A stretch of 36,781 nt of DNA from Oscillospiraceae bacterium (GTDB taxonomy: Bacteria; Bacillota; Clostridia; Oscillospirales; Ruminococcaceae): contig JAFUNR010000051.1 in assembly GCA_017472965.1 (NCBI GenBank), positions 1 to 36,781 on the forward strand, in the 5' to 3' direction. A program made the position numbers and the translations under genes. The stretch's first letter is position 1. Each line of letters starts with the position of its first letter. This document shows positions 16,964-26,170 of the stretch, piece by piece. Below the pieces are notes generated by a model, which did no database searches, was not told where the DNA came from, and worked only from the letters and a program-made list of their open reading frames with translations.

Positions 16964-18166
16964 TCAGTGCCTGACATTCGCCTGACGCGAGACGGAAAGC
17001 ACAAGTCCCATCTCGGCCAGAAGCAGGGTCAGCGCCGTACCGCCATAGCTGAAAAACGGCAGTGTGATGCCGGTATAGGGTATGGTTCCGGTGACCACCA
17101 GGATATTGAGCAGTGCCTGCAGAATGACCTGTGAGATGATGCCGGTGACCAGCAGCACGCCGAAACGGTCTTTGGCGTGCACTGCCACATAGATTCCTCG
17201 GATGAGCAGGAACACAAACAACAGCAGAATGATCACAGCCCCCACAAAACCCAGCTCTTCGCAGATGATGGTAAAGATGGAATCGTTGTAAGGCTCGGGC
17301 ACATACATATATTTCTGCCGCGAGTTGCCCAACCCCAGACCGGTGATGCCGCCGCTGCCGATGGCCATCAGACCCTGCAGCACCTGCATACCGTCGCCGG
17401 TGGGATCGCTTTCCGGATTCTGCCACATGGCAAGGCGATCCTGTGCAACCGGAACCAGATCCGGCTTGACGATCAGGGCGCCGACAAGCACCGCCGCAAC
17501 ACCGCCGATGGCCAGCAGGAACCATTTGATACTGGTGCCGCTTACAAACATCAGAATGGCGGCAATGGCAATGATCAGGATGGTACCGGAGAGGTGAGGC
17601 TCCACCACCACCAGAACCGCAATGGGAAACAGCACCATAACAAAGGACAGCACCCCATACCTAAAGGTTTTGATCTTGTTCTGATTGACGCTTCCCAAAT
17701 GAGCAAAAGCCAGTATGATCTCCAACTTGGCAATTTCGCTGGGCTGGAAGGTGATGATAGGATTTTCCGGTGTGGGCAGCATGATCCAACGGTGTGCAAA
17801 ATTGATCGCCGGCATGAAAAGCGTGATCACCAGCAGACCAAGCGTGGCAAAATAACCGATCCAGATAAAGCGGATAAGAAAATGATAGTCCAGCCGGGAG
17901 ATGATCCACATGGCCGCCAGACCCACCGCCGCAAAAAACAGTTGCCGCTTGATATGGTAGGCACTGTCATCAAAGCGGTAGTAAGCTACCGGGTAGCTGA
18001 CGGAATAAAGCATGACCATACCGAAGGCAAGCAGCATCATCACCGCTACAAGAAACGGCGTATCAATAGCGCTCTGTTCGCCGCCGACAAGAAACATCCG
18101 CACGCGGGAGGCCTTCGCCTGCAGAGGGGATGCCTCAGCGGCATCCGCTGCTTTCTTTTTCTTCAT
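16964..18166 (-). CDS. ftsW: Septal SEDS glycosyltransferase FtsW
   Basis: 400-residue SEDS polymerase with about ten transmembrane helices that, together with a class B PBP, polymerises lipid II at the septum. Visible are FQPSEIAKLEIILAFA (SEDS helix), VEPHLSGTILI, and GLGLGNSRQKYMYVPEPYND. Asp295 in this last motif is at the position of the essential SEDS aspartate, followed by EELGFVGA. The C-terminus ends PFFSYGGTALTLLLAEMGLVLS, the usual family ending. The ATG at 18166 has AAAGGAGG 9 bases upstream. It follows the mraY-like gene by 126 bases with a good promoter between them. murD, frequent at this place, is missing. Confidence 0.95.
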   Translation of the reverse strand: MKKKKAADAAEASPLQAKASRVRMFLVGGEQSAIDTPFLVAVMMLLAFGMVMLYSVSYPVAYYRFDDSAYHIKRQLFFAAVGLAAMWIISRLDYHFLIRFIWIGYFATLGLLVITLFMPAINFAHRWIMLPTPENPIITFQPSEIAKLEIILAFAHLGSVNQNKIKTFRYGVLSFVMVLFPIAVLVVVEPHLSGTILIIAIAAILMFVSGTSIKWFLLAIGGVAAVLVGALIVKPDLVPVAQDRLAMWQNPESDPTGDGMQVLQGLMAIGSGGITGLGLGNSRQKYMYVPEPYNDSIFTIICEELGFVGAVIILLLFVFLLIRGIYVAVHAKDRFGVLLVTGIISQVILQALLNILVVTGTIPYTGITLPFFSYGGTALTLLLAEMGLVLSVSRQANVRH

Positions 18167-18229
18167 ATTCTTTGGCCTCCTTTCCCAATACGGCAATCCG
18201 CATACAGAAGCCGTTTTTTCTATTCATTC

Positions 18230-18258
18230 ACTATACATAACAATACAAAAGATGTCTA
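18230..18258 (-). promoter_or_regulatory. Promoter upstream of ftsW
   Basis: TAGACA (18253-18258), 17-base spacer, TATAGT (18230-18235); each box matches the sigma-A consensus at 5 of 6. It would drive ftsW-murG-murA-ftsQ-ftsZ independently of the mraZ promoter. Confidence 0.6.
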
Positions 18259-18292
18259 AAGTATGGGATGCTTTTCTTTGCCTGATACCTTT

Positions 18293-19321
18293 TCAGCCGT
18301 ACAGGAATACCGACAAAATCGCCATCATTCCGCCGAACAGGCTGATACCGCAGCCCAGCCAGATCAGAGCAGGGCGTTTCCAGCTCAGCTGTACCAGGCC
18401 GCAATGCATGGCACCAAAACCGCACACCCTGCCGCGGGTAAGCGTTTTCAAAAGGCAACCGATCCCGTCCAGCAGGTAGGCAGCGCAGATGAATATCAAC
18501 AGTTCGGGACGGCCAAGCCCCCACGCAATGGAGACAAGAGCACCGCCCAAAAACATACTGCCGGCACTGCCCGGCCGCAATCGTGCAGGCCAGAAATTCC
18601 AGAACAGAAAGCCGATGCAGCCGCCGGCCACTGACGCCGCAAACAGTGCGGTGACATACCGGTCGCCGGGAACCTCCAGCTCGAGCATCAGCATGGCAAG
18701 AATCAGGAAAACCAGCGCTGCCACAAAACCGCTGCCGACGCACAAACCGTCCGGTTCTTCCGTGATACGCACCGCATTGACGGTCATAATGATCAGCAGC
18801 ATGCTCACCGGCCAGCTCCAACCGCCAAGATCCACCCAACCGATACCAGGCAGACAAAACATCGTGCCAAGAGAACCGTTCATAGCCTGCTGTACAAGGA
18901 AAAGCCCCGCCACACAAAGCTGCGCCAGAATAAACAGCAGATTGTCTTTCCAATTGGTTTTGATCTTCAGTTCCGCACGGCTGATACGGACACAGTCCAC
19001 CGTCAGGCCCACCAGCCCGAAGGCCATTGCACTGCCCAGCATCGTGGAAAGAGCCCGCCAGCCGCCAATGTAACCATTCGAGGAAAGCTGATCGTTTGTC
19101 AGCAGAAAAGCTGTGACAAAAGCAAAGCCAATGCCCAGCCAGAGCACAAGCCCCCCCAGCAGCGGAGCCTGCTTATGTTCTTCCTGCGCGGGAAGCGCTG
19201 TCGGGGCTGCCGCATCCCGCAGACGGCGTACTCTTCCAAAGACCAGCGATGCCGGAAAACCGAATGCGCAGGTGGCCAGCAGAGCAAGCGCCGCCGCGAT
19301 CATGGCCGTGGTCTTTAACAT
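18293..19321 (-). CDS. MraY-like membrane protein with degenerate active site
   Basis: 342-residue polytopic protein at the mraY position between murF and ftsW. Length, about ten hydrophobic helices and several remnants (HKQAPLLGGL, NAVRITEEPDGLC at 182-194, GCIGFLFWNFWPARL, AGSMFLGG) show descent from MraY, which makes lipid I. Motifs expected of active MraY are broken. The DDxxK pair reads DCVRI (Asp109, Cys110). The NLTDGLDGLA motif reads RITEEPDGLC. The catalytic Asp of MGDTGS is Ser252 (PGSAGS). The HHHFE loop reads AMHCGL (304-309). The ATG at 19321 has GGAAG 7 bases upstream and overlaps the murF end by 7 bases, so it is translated. It may be a pseudoenzyme or scaffold, or a divergent transferase with another substrate. 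The reading frame is intact, not decaying. Confidence 0.8.
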   Translation of the reverse strand: MLKTTAMIAAALALLATCAFGFPASLVFGRVRRLRDAAAPTALPAQEEHKQAPLLGGLVLWLGIGFAFVTAFLLTNDQLSSNGYIGGWRALSTMLGSAMAFGLVGLTVDCVRISRAELKIKTNWKDNLLFILAQLCVAGLFLVQQAMNGSLGTMFCLPGIGWVDLGGWSWPVSMLLIIMTVNAVRITEEPDGLCVGSGFVAALVFLILAMLMLELEVPGDRYVTALFAASVAGGCIGFLFWNFWPARLRPGSAGSMFLGGALVSIAWGLGRPELLIFICAAYLLDGIGCLLKTLTRGRVCGFGAMHCGLVQLSWKRPALIWLGCGISLFGGMMAILSVFLYG

Positions 19322-20718
19322 GAGGCCACTTCCTTTCCTTCGTAAAAACCGGGCAGAATTTCTTCCAGCGCCATACTATGACTGCCCTTGAGCAGTATAT
19401 AGTCGCCGGGCTTTGCATTGGTTCGCAGCCACGCAGTGATCTCTTCCCGTGTTTCAAAATGCTCCACATAGGGTACGCCTGCCGCTTCGGCGGCTTCGGC
19501 GATCAGCTTCGCGTTTTCTCCAAAGGTGAGCAGACACTGTACGCCGCATTCGGCTGCCTGATGCCCCACCGTGCGGTGTGCCTCATCATTCAGTGCGCCC
19601 AGTTCCAGCATATCCGCCAGTACGGCAATCTTGTTGCCCTCTGCCGGCATATCGCGCAGCGTGATCAGCGCGGCGCGCATACTGTCGGGGTTGGCGTTAT
19701 AGCAGTCTTCCATCACACGGATTCCGTCCGCATTCACCAGATGCTGACGATGGCCGACTGTTTTATAGTTTTTCAGCGCGGCAGCCGCGGTGGCTGCATC
19801 CAGCCCCAGACGGGTGGCCAGCGTATACGCTGCCAATGCATTATAGATATTGTGCTGACCGGGTACGGGGATCACTGCCTCGTAATCGCCATACTGTCTA
19901 TCCACAATGGTAAAGCGCTGGCCGCCGTTTTCGCTGCGGATATCCCGCGCCTGCACCGGTGCAAAGCGGTTATCCACACCGTAGGCCACACGCTGGATAC
20001 CCCGCGGCACCGGTGCATTGGCAAGCAGCGCATCGTCACCGTTGATAACCAGCAGGCCGCCTTCCGGCAGGCCTTCGCAAATCTCCATTTTCGCTTTGAG
20101 AATATTTTCGCGGCTGCCCAGCTGCTCCAGATGCGATACGCCGATACAGGTGATCAGTGCCGCTGCAGGCTTTGCCGCACGGGTCAGCTTGGAGATTTCC
20201 CCCAGCCCCTGCATACCCATCTCGATGACCGCATATTCGGTGGAAGGCGTCATACGGAACAGCGTGGCCGGCATACCGATCTCATTATTTTGGTTACCCT
20301 CGGTTTTGAGAGTCTCACCAAAGGCGGAAAGAACCGCCGCGACAAATTCCTTGGTGGTGGTTTTGCCCACACTGCCGGTCACACCCACCAGGCACGGACT
20401 GAAGTCTGCGCGGTAGTTTGCCCCCAGTGCGATCATGGCATCCAGAATATCCTCCGCCTGCAGGTACTGCTCCGGCGCAACACCGGGCACCTCCTGCACC
20501 GGACGGTGGCCCAGCACCAGCACGGCACCGTCTGCCAGCGCCTGTGCGGCATAGCGATGGCCATCGCTGCGCTCGCCCTGAATGGCAACAAACAGATCGC
20601 CCGGGACCACCTTGCGGGAATCGGTCTGCACACCGGTGATCACGATGTCTGCCAGTGCGTGGCGCGTATCGGCATCGCCAACACCCTGCAGCAGCTTTGC
20701 CGCCGTCATTTTTTCCAT
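19315..20718 (-). CDS. murF: UDP-MurNAc-tripeptide D-alanyl-D-alanine ligase (MurF)
   Basis: 467-residue cytosolic ATP-dependent ligase that adds D-Ala-D-Ala to UDP-MurNAc-tripeptide. The N-terminal domain (TDSRKVVPGDLFVAIQGERSDGH) is followed by the ATP loop VGVTGSVGKTTTKEF (residues 111-125), then KTEGNQNNEIGMP, typical of MurF. Later come the Mur-ligase segments VMEDCYNANPDSM and ending YILLKGSHSMALE. The ATG at 20718 has AGGAGG 10 bases upstream. It overlaps the mraY-like gene by 7 bases and follows murE by 88 bases. Confidence 0.96.
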   Translation of the reverse strand: MEKMTAAKLLQGVGDADTRHALADIVITGVQTDSRKVVPGDLFVAIQGERSDGHRYAAQALADGAVLVLGHRPVQEVPGVAPEQYLQAEDILDAMIALGANYRADFSPCLVGVTGSVGKTTTKEFVAAVLSAFGETLKTEGNQNNEIGMPATLFRMTPSTEYAVIEMGMQGLGEISKLTRAAKPAAALITCIGVSHLEQLGSRENILKAKMEICEGLPEGGLLVINGDDALLANAPVPRGIQRVAYGVDNRFAPVQARDIRSENGGQRFTIVDRQYGDYEAVIPVPGQHNIYNALAAYTLATRLGLDAATAAAALKNYKTVGHRQHLVNADGIRVMEDCYNANPDSMRAALITLRDMPAEGNKIAVLADMLELGALNDEAHRTVGHQAAECGVQCLLTFGENAKLIAEAAEAAGVPYVEHFETREEITAWLRTNAKPGDYILLKGSHSMALEEILPGFYEGKEVASC

Positions 20719-20806
20719 AATGGTCTCGCCTCCTGTTTTGTTCGCCTTCTGATTTTTTGCAAAAGTTCCTGTATTTTACCACAGCCGCGGACGGCATTCT
20801 GTCGTT

Positions 20807-22252
20807 TTATGTCTGTATGCCCTTTGCGCGCAGCCAGTCGCGGACAATGCGATGCTCATCCAAATAGATGGTTACACCGTCAATGACCTGATAATCCTCA
20901 TGTCCCTTACCGCAAAGCACCAGCACATCGCCCGGCTGCAGCTGTTCCAGTGCAGCATATACCGCACGGCGGCGCTCCACCTCCACGATGTAGGGCTTAC
21001 CGCTGGCTTTCACCTGCGGCTCGATGGAATCCAGAATGCTCCGGGGATCCTCCTTGCGGGGATTATCCGAAGTCAGAATCAGATAATCCGCATATTTCAG
21101 CGCAGCCGCCACCATGAGCGGCCGCTTGGTGGTATCCCTCTCACCGGCACAGCCGAACAGCGCCAGCAAACGCTTTTCGGCAAACGGTTTCATGCCGGAA
21201 AGAATTTTTTCAATGCTGTCGGGGGTATGAGCGAAATCGCAGATCACGGTGAAATCACCGTGATACAGCACCTCGCTGCGGCCGCGTACACCGGCAGATG
21301 CAGCCAGTGCGCGGGCAACGACATCCCCCGTCACACCCATGCGTAATGCAACGATCGCCGCAGCCATGGCATTATGCACCGAAAACGCACCCGGCATGGG
21401 AAACCGGATATGCTGAATTCCTCGCTTGCCCACCATGGCAAACCGCACACCGCCGGGGTCCAGTCCGATGCTGCGGGCGGTGAAATCCGCACTGCCGTCC
21501 TGTGCGGAAAAGCCAATACACCTCTTTTCAGGGTACAGCTGCGGCAGGCGGCAGGCCCATGCATCATCCGCGTTGTAAATGACGGTATCGCAGGCCCTGA
21601 ACAGCGAGGCTTTGGCCTGAAAATAGTTTTCCATATCGCCATGGTAATCCAGATGATCCTGCGTCAGGTTGGTAAACACGCCGCATTCAAACCGCAGCCC
21701 GAACAGCCGCAGCTGATCCAGCGCCTGGCTGGAGGCTTCCATCACAGCGCAGTCACAACCTGCACCCGCCATTTTGGCCAACAGCATATGCAGATCCCAC
21801 GCTTCCGGCGTGGTGTACTTGGCGGGCAGCTCCATGGTATCCACCAGTGTGTGGATGGTGCCTATCAAACCGCAGCGGTGCCCTGCTGAATCGAGGATCT
21901 GCTTAATGACGGTGGTGACGGTGGTTTTGCCGTTGGTACCGGTGACCGCTACCAACCGCAGCTTGCGGGCCGGATGATCGAAGAAAGCGCTGCACAGCTG
22001 CCCATATACGGCACGGCCGTTGGTGACCGTCACCTCGGAAGCAAGCCCCAGCGGACGCTCGGTAACCACCAGCGCAGCGCCGGCATCCAGCGCTTTCTGC
22101 GCGTAGCGGTGGCCATCAAAGGAACGACCAGCAGTACAGACAAATACACTGCCCGGCTGCACACGGCGGCTGTCATTGGTGACCGCCGTTATTTCCACCT
22201 GCGGCAGAATGCCGGTATAACGAATATCCTGAAACAAACGGGTGGACAGCAT
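20807..22252 (-). CDS. murE: UDP-MurNAc-L-Ala-D-Glu ligase (MurE), meso-DAP type
   Basis: 481-residue cytosolic ligase that adds the third residue of the stem peptide. The P-loop VTGTNGKTTVT is at residues 103-113; TTPEAWDLH, MEASSQALDQ and LTQDHLDYHG follow. The specificity motif is DNPR at 396-399, the signature of meso-diaminopimelate-adding MurE; lysine-adding enzymes differ here. The C-terminus has CGKGHEDYQ, as usual. The ATG at 22252 has GGGGAGGG about 7 bases upstream. It lies between the PASTA-PBP (46-base gap) and murF. The meso-DAP prediction fits the aspartokinase gene elsewhere in the window, which feeds the same pathway. Confidence 0.97.
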   Translation of the reverse strand: MLSTRLFQDIRYTGILPQVEITAVTNDSRRVQPGSVFVCTAGRSFDGHRYAQKALDAGAALVVTERPLGLASEVTVTNGRAVYGQLCSAFFDHPARKLRLVAVTGTNGKTTVTTVIKQILDSAGHRCGLIGTIHTLVDTMELPAKYTTPEAWDLHMLLAKMAGAGCDCAVMEASSQALDQLRLFGLRFECGVFTNLTQDHLDYHGDMENYFQAKASLFRACDTVIYNADDAWACRLPQLYPEKRCIGFSAQDGSADFTARSIGLDPGGVRFAMVGKRGIQHIRFPMPGAFSVHNAMAAAIVALRMGVTGDVVARALAASAGVRGRSEVLYHGDFTVICDFAHTPDSIEKILSGMKPFAEKRLLALFGCAGERDTTKRPLMVAAALKYADYLILTSDNPRKEDPRSILDSIEPQVKASGKPYIVEVERRRAVYAALEQLQPGDVLVLCGKGHEDYQVIDGVTIYLDEHRIVRDWLRAKGIQT

Positions 22253-22298
22253 ACATTCACCCTCCCCTCTCTGTAACGATCCGACTGTGCGTACCGCA

Positions 22299-24608
22299 TC
22301 AGTCGATCAGCGAATTATCCACAAAATTGACGATGACCACCGAGCCGGCGGGCACCTGAACACCGGGTTCCACGCTCTGGGTATCCACCACAACAGAGGA
22401 TGCATCGCGGTAGGAACCGGTTCGGCTGAAATTAAGACCTGCAGCTGTGAGCATCTGTTGGGCGATGCCAGCCGTATAGCCGCGCACATCCGGAACTGTG
22501 ACCAGATTTGTTGTACTGTTATCCGCTTCGGTGTACAGCAGCACGGTCGAGCCCTGCCGCAGCGAAGTGCCCGCTGTGGGGAACTGCGCCACAACATGAG
22601 TACCGCCGCCGATCACCGTGGCGCTGAGACCCTTTTTCTGTAAAGTGACCTGTGCCGCTGTGACGCTGGAACCCTTGCAGTACGGAGCGCTGACCTCTAC
22701 GCTGCCCATCTCGGACTGGCTGTAGGATGCTTCCACCCCCAGATAAGGCAGCACATCGTTCATCACGGAGCCGACGACCGGTGCGGAAAGCTGACCGCCG
22801 TAATAAGAGTAGCTGTCCGGCTCATCCAGAACCACAAGCACAGCGATCTTGGGATCGTCCGCCGGTGCAACGCCGACAAAGGAAGCGATATAAACCTCCT
22901 GACCTTCCGCCTGTGCCTTATCCAGCTTCTGACTGGTACCGGATTTGCCTCCCACACGATAGCCCAGAACATACGCCATGTTGCCGGGGCCGTTGCTGAC
23001 GGTCTCCTCCAGAATATCGCGCAGCGCGACGGAGACATCCTCGCTGACCACCTGACGGCCGGGCTCTGCGACCAGATCCTGCACGATCTCACCCTCGGCA
23101 TTGACGATCTTGCTGACCACATGGGGATGCACCAGATAGCCGCCGTTGACAGAAGCCGCCACGGCCGTGATCATCTGGATGGGGGTGATTTTATTACTCT
23201 GACCGAAGGAGCAGCTTGCCAGCTCCACGGGTCCCATGGTTTTGGCAGTATAAACAAGACTGCGGCTTTCACCGGGCAGATCGATGCCGGTGCGCTGGGT
23301 CAGACCGAAAGCATTGACATAGTCGCAGAACGACTCGATCCCCATACGCTGACCGATCTGGATAAATGACGGGTTGCAGGAGTTGAGCAGCGCGCCGCCG
23401 AAGGAAAGCACGCCGTGACCTGCGCCGTGGGCGCAGCGCATACGGACACCCTCCACCGTGATGGCACCGGCACAGTTGAAGCTGGATTTCAGAGACACCA
23501 CACCGGAATCCAGCGCGGAGGCTGCGGTAACGATCTTGAATACCGAACCGGGCTCGTAAAGATCGGAGACCGCCTTATTACGCCACTGCGCCTCACGGGC
23601 GATCATCAGCGCATTGCTGCGCTCATCGCCGGAAAGTGCATTGACAGAGGCCATGACATTGCTGTCCACAATGGTGAACGGATCGTTCAGATCATAATCC
23701 GGAATGGTAGCCATGGCAAGGATGGCGCCGGTCTCCACATCCATTACAATGCCGACGCCCTTTTCACGCACATTGTGAAAAGTCACCGCCTGCTCCAGAT
23801 ACTTTTCCAGATAGTGCTGAATGACTTCATCCACCGTCAGCACCAGCGAATAGCCATCGGTCGCCGGATAGGAGGTGGAATACTCATAGGCCATATCCTC
23901 GCCCCAGCCGTCCTTGGCACTGATCACACGCCCGTCGGTGCCGCTGAGTTCCTCATCATAATAGAGTTCCACGCCGGAAAGGCCCTGATTGTCGTTGCCT
24001 ACAAAGCCGATGATATTGGAGGCAAAAGCTCCGTAGGGATAATAGCGCTTGGAGGACTGCTCATAGCTGACACCTGGCAATTTGCGCGCAGCGATCTCGG
24101 CGCGCAGGGCATCGGCGGTGGTTTTATCCACCTGCCGCTTCACCATATAATAGGCGCTTTCGTGATTGGAGAGCTTCTCCAACACGGTTTCGCGATCCAG
24201 CCCTTCCAGAACACCGCACAGCGCATCCGCCATGCTTGTGATGTTCTTCTGCGTTTCCTCTTCGTCATCCTTTTCATACAGAGCCTCGGGCGAGACCACA
24301 ATGTTCCAGACTGTGGCGCTGGAGGCCAGCACCTTCATATTGCAATCGTAAATCGTACCGCGGTTTGCGGTGATCGCGGTATCGCGCAGCTGCTGATTGA
24401 GCACTTTCTGTGTGTAGTGCTCATACTGATCCACCTGAAGATACCACAGACGGGCAACCACCACACCCACCAATAATAGAAAAACGCCTGCCAGAACGCA
24501 GATACGCACACGGGCTTCCGAAATGCGGCTGTTGGGCGCATGGGAGGCCGGCGGCGTATCGGCACGGGCAGCGGTGTCCTGTTGCTGTTGTTTCATCTTT
24601 TTCTGCAT
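22299..24608 (-). CDS. ftsI: Class B penicillin-binding protein with two PASTA domains (FtsI/PBP2B/SpoVD type)
   Basis: 769-residue septal transpeptidase. A Gln-rich cytoplasmic head, one transmembrane helix (about residues 33-54) and a PBP dimerisation domain (ANRGTIYD motif) come first. The transpeptidase domain has SVFK (Ser355-Lys358), SCN (410-412) and KSGT (555-558), so the catalytic set is complete. Two C-terminal PASTA repeats cover about residues 645-765. The ATG at 24608 is chosen because GGGAG stands 7 bases upstream; the ATG two codons earlier overlaps that site. It lies between ftsL and murE. With this operon position it is more likely the vegetative division PBP than sporulation SpoVD, but both types share this architecture. 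Confidence 0.93.
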   Translation of the reverse strand: MQKKMKQQQQDTAARADTPPASHAPNSRISEARVRICVLAGVFLLLVGVVVARLWYLQVDQYEHYTQKVLNQQLRDTAITANRGTIYDCNMKVLASSATVWNIVVSPEALYEKDDEEETQKNITSMADALCGVLEGLDRETVLEKLSNHESAYYMVKRQVDKTTADALRAEIAARKLPGVSYEQSSKRYYPYGAFASNIIGFVGNDNQGLSGVELYYDEELSGTDGRVISAKDGWGEDMAYEYSTSYPATDGYSLVLTVDEVIQHYLEKYLEQAVTFHNVREKGVGIVMDVETGAILAMATIPDYDLNDPFTIVDSNVMASVNALSGDERSNALMIAREAQWRNKAVSDLYEPGSVFKIVTAASALDSGVVSLKSSFNCAGAITVEGVRMRCAHGAGHGVLSFGGALLNSCNPSFIQIGQRMGIESFCDYVNAFGLTQRTGIDLPGESRSLVYTAKTMGPVELASCSFGQSNKITPIQMITAVAASVNGGYLVHPHVVSKIVNAEGEIVQDLVAEPGRQVVSEDVSVALRDILEETVSNGPGNMAYVLGYRVGGKSGTSQKLDKAQAEGQEVYIASFVGVAPADDPKIAVLVVLDEPDSYSYYGGQLSAPVVGSVMNDVLPYLGVEASYSQSEMGSVEVSAPYCKGSSVTAAQVTLQKKGLSATVIGGGTHVVAQFPTAGTSLRQGSTVLLYTEADNSTTNLVTVPDVRGYTAGIAQQMLTAAGLNFSRTGSYRDASSVVVDTQSVEPGVQVPAGSVVIVNFVDNSLID

Positions 24609-24679
24609 AGGCATTCTCCCGCCCGGATCAGAAGATCCGGGCGTCCGTTTTCTGAAAAGTCACATCAAAGGGTATGTAT

Positions 24680-25156
24680 TCAACCGCGGATATAGACCAG
24701 CAGTTCATCCAGCTTCGCCTGCATCTGCGACCAGTATTTGGCAAAACCGGCCTCGGCGATCTCCAGACGGTTCTCCTCCGTCAGCGTCACATAGGTCACC
24801 TGACTTTTATCCGTCTTGACCATACCCAGCTCACGGCTGACATATTCCTCGATGTTACCCAATGTGGCATCGCTTTCCAGCTGATAGTTCAGCTGATCGT
24901 ACACGCTCTGCTCCTCCACAAGAGTCTGCTCCAGCTGCGTGATCTCATCGGACAGCGCCGTCTTGCGGGTCTGGCTGTACAGAACGCTGACGGTCAGCGC
25001 AAGAATCAGTGCACAGGAGACTACGCGCTCCACCCAGCGCAGTGCCTGACGGCGTTTTTCCTGCGCAGCATTTTTATTTTCAACCACACGCAGCGTATTG
25101 AACTGTGCTGTTTCAAAGCGGGCCAGATCGTACGCCTGAGCGTTTTTATCCTGCAT
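24680..25156 (-). CDS. ftsL: FtsL-like cell division protein
   Basis: 158-residue bitopic protein. A charged cytoplasmic part (1-42) is followed by one transmembrane helix (about 43-62, VVSCALILALTVSVLY) and an extracytoplasmic coiled coil (about 66-105, ALSDEITQLEQTLVEEQ). The order helix-then-leucine-rich coil between rsmH and the class B PBP gene is the hallmark of FtsL. FtsL bridges FtsQ/DivIB and the FtsW-PBP synthase. Sequence conservation in FtsL is weak, so the call rests on topology and position. The ATG at 25156 has AAGGAAGGA about 6 bases upstream; an earlier TTG (25183) does not. The gap from rsmH is 48 bases. Confidence 0.8.
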   Translation of the reverse strand: MQDKNAQAYDLARFETAQFNTLRVVENKNAAQEKRRQALRWVERVVSCALILALTVSVLYSQTRKTALSDEITQLEQTLVEEQSVYDQLNYQLESDATLGNIEEYVSRELGMVKTDKSQVTYVTLTEENRLEIAEAGFAKYWSQMQAKLDELLVYIRG

Positions 25157-25204
25157 AACAAATCCTTCCTTTGCCGGGGGCAATTATTACATATTCTTCC
25201 GTTA

Positions 25205-26170
25205 TCAAAGCTTTTCGATAACTCGCAGTTTGGCCGAACGGCTGCGGCGGTTTTCCGCCTGTTCGTTCGCATCTGCCACCAGTGGCTTGCGGGTGACAGC
25301 CACGGCTTTAGCCTTGCCGCCGCACACGCATACCGGATATTCCGGCGGGCAGGTACAGGCGGTGCACCAGTCACGGAATTTCTGTTTGACGAGCCTGTCC
25401 TCCAGCGAATGGAATGTGAGAATTGCAAAGCGCCCGCCGGGGGCAAGCCTTTCAAAAATCACATCCAGACCCTCACTGAGGGCATCCAGCTCACCGTTAA
25501 CCGCGATGCGGATCGCCTGAAAACTGCGGCGGCTGGGATTTTTCTCCTTGCGGCGCACCGCAGGCGGCAGCGCGGAAGCGATGATCTCGGCCAGCCTTCC
25601 GGTGGTGAGGATCGGCTCCAGCGCACGGGCGTGAACGATCTTGCCGGCGATAGCCCATGCATAGGGCTCCTCGCCGTATTCCCGCAGGATGCGGGCAAGT
25701 TCTTCGCGGTCAAGGGTGTTCACCAGATCGGCTGCAGTTGGGCCGGCCTGACTCATGCGCATATCCAGCGGCGCATCGGTGTTATAGCTGAAACCACGGC
25801 TGCCGGTATCCAACTGGTGAGAGGATACGCCCAGATCCAGCAGGCAGCCGTCGATGGCTTCGATACCGAGCGAATCCAGCGCGGTATCGGCATAGCGGAA
25901 ATTGGTGTGCACCACTGTAGCGGGCAGCCCCGCCAAACGGGCGGTAGCAACGGTAACGGCATCCGGATCCTGATCCAGCGCGACCAGCCGGCCGGTGGTC
26001 AGGCAGGAGGCAATGGCTTTTGAATGACCTGCGCCGCCGGCAGTTCCGTCCATATATATGCCGTCGGGACGAATGTTCAGGCCGTCCAGACAGGCCTGCA
26101 GCAGAATAGGCACATGTTCAAAGTGAATTTCCTGTGCGCCAGCTGCTGCGGTGTTGATATCGTTGCTCAT
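25205..26170 (-). CDS. rsmH: 16S rRNA (cytosine-1402 N4) methyltransferase RsmH
   Basis: 321-residue SAM-dependent methyltransferase (formerly MraW) modifying C1402 in the ribosomal decoding centre. It opens with FEHVPILLQACLDGL and the SAM motif YMDGTAGGAGHS, then LLDLGVSSHQLD, GFSYNTDAPLDMRM, FQAIRIAVNGEL and FHSLEDRLVKQKF, all typical of RsmH. A Cys cluster (CTACTCPPEYPVCVC) sits near the C-terminus, a common place for it. The ATG at 26170 overlaps the mraZ TGA by one base (TGATG), so the two are translationally coupled. Confidence 0.97.
   Translation of the reverse strand: MSNDINTAAAGAQEIHFEHVPILLQACLDGLNIRPDGIYMDGTAGGAGHSKAIASCLTTGRLVALDQDPDAVTVATARLAGLPATVVHTNFRYADTALDSLGIEAIDGCLLDLGVSSHQLDTGSRGFSYNTDAPLDMRMSQAGPTAADLVNTLDREELARILREYGEEPYAWAIAGKIVHARALEPILTTGRLAEIIASALPPAVRRKEKNPSRRSFQAIRIAVNGELDALSEGLDVIFERLAPGGRFAILTFHSLEDRLVKQKFRDWCTACTCPPEYPVCVCGGKAKAVAVTRKPLVADANEQAENRRSRSAKLRVIEKL

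Noticed and set aside
19378-20886. 502-residue plus-strand frame opposite murF
   Set aside because: Antisense of a clear murF with no ribosome site or domain.
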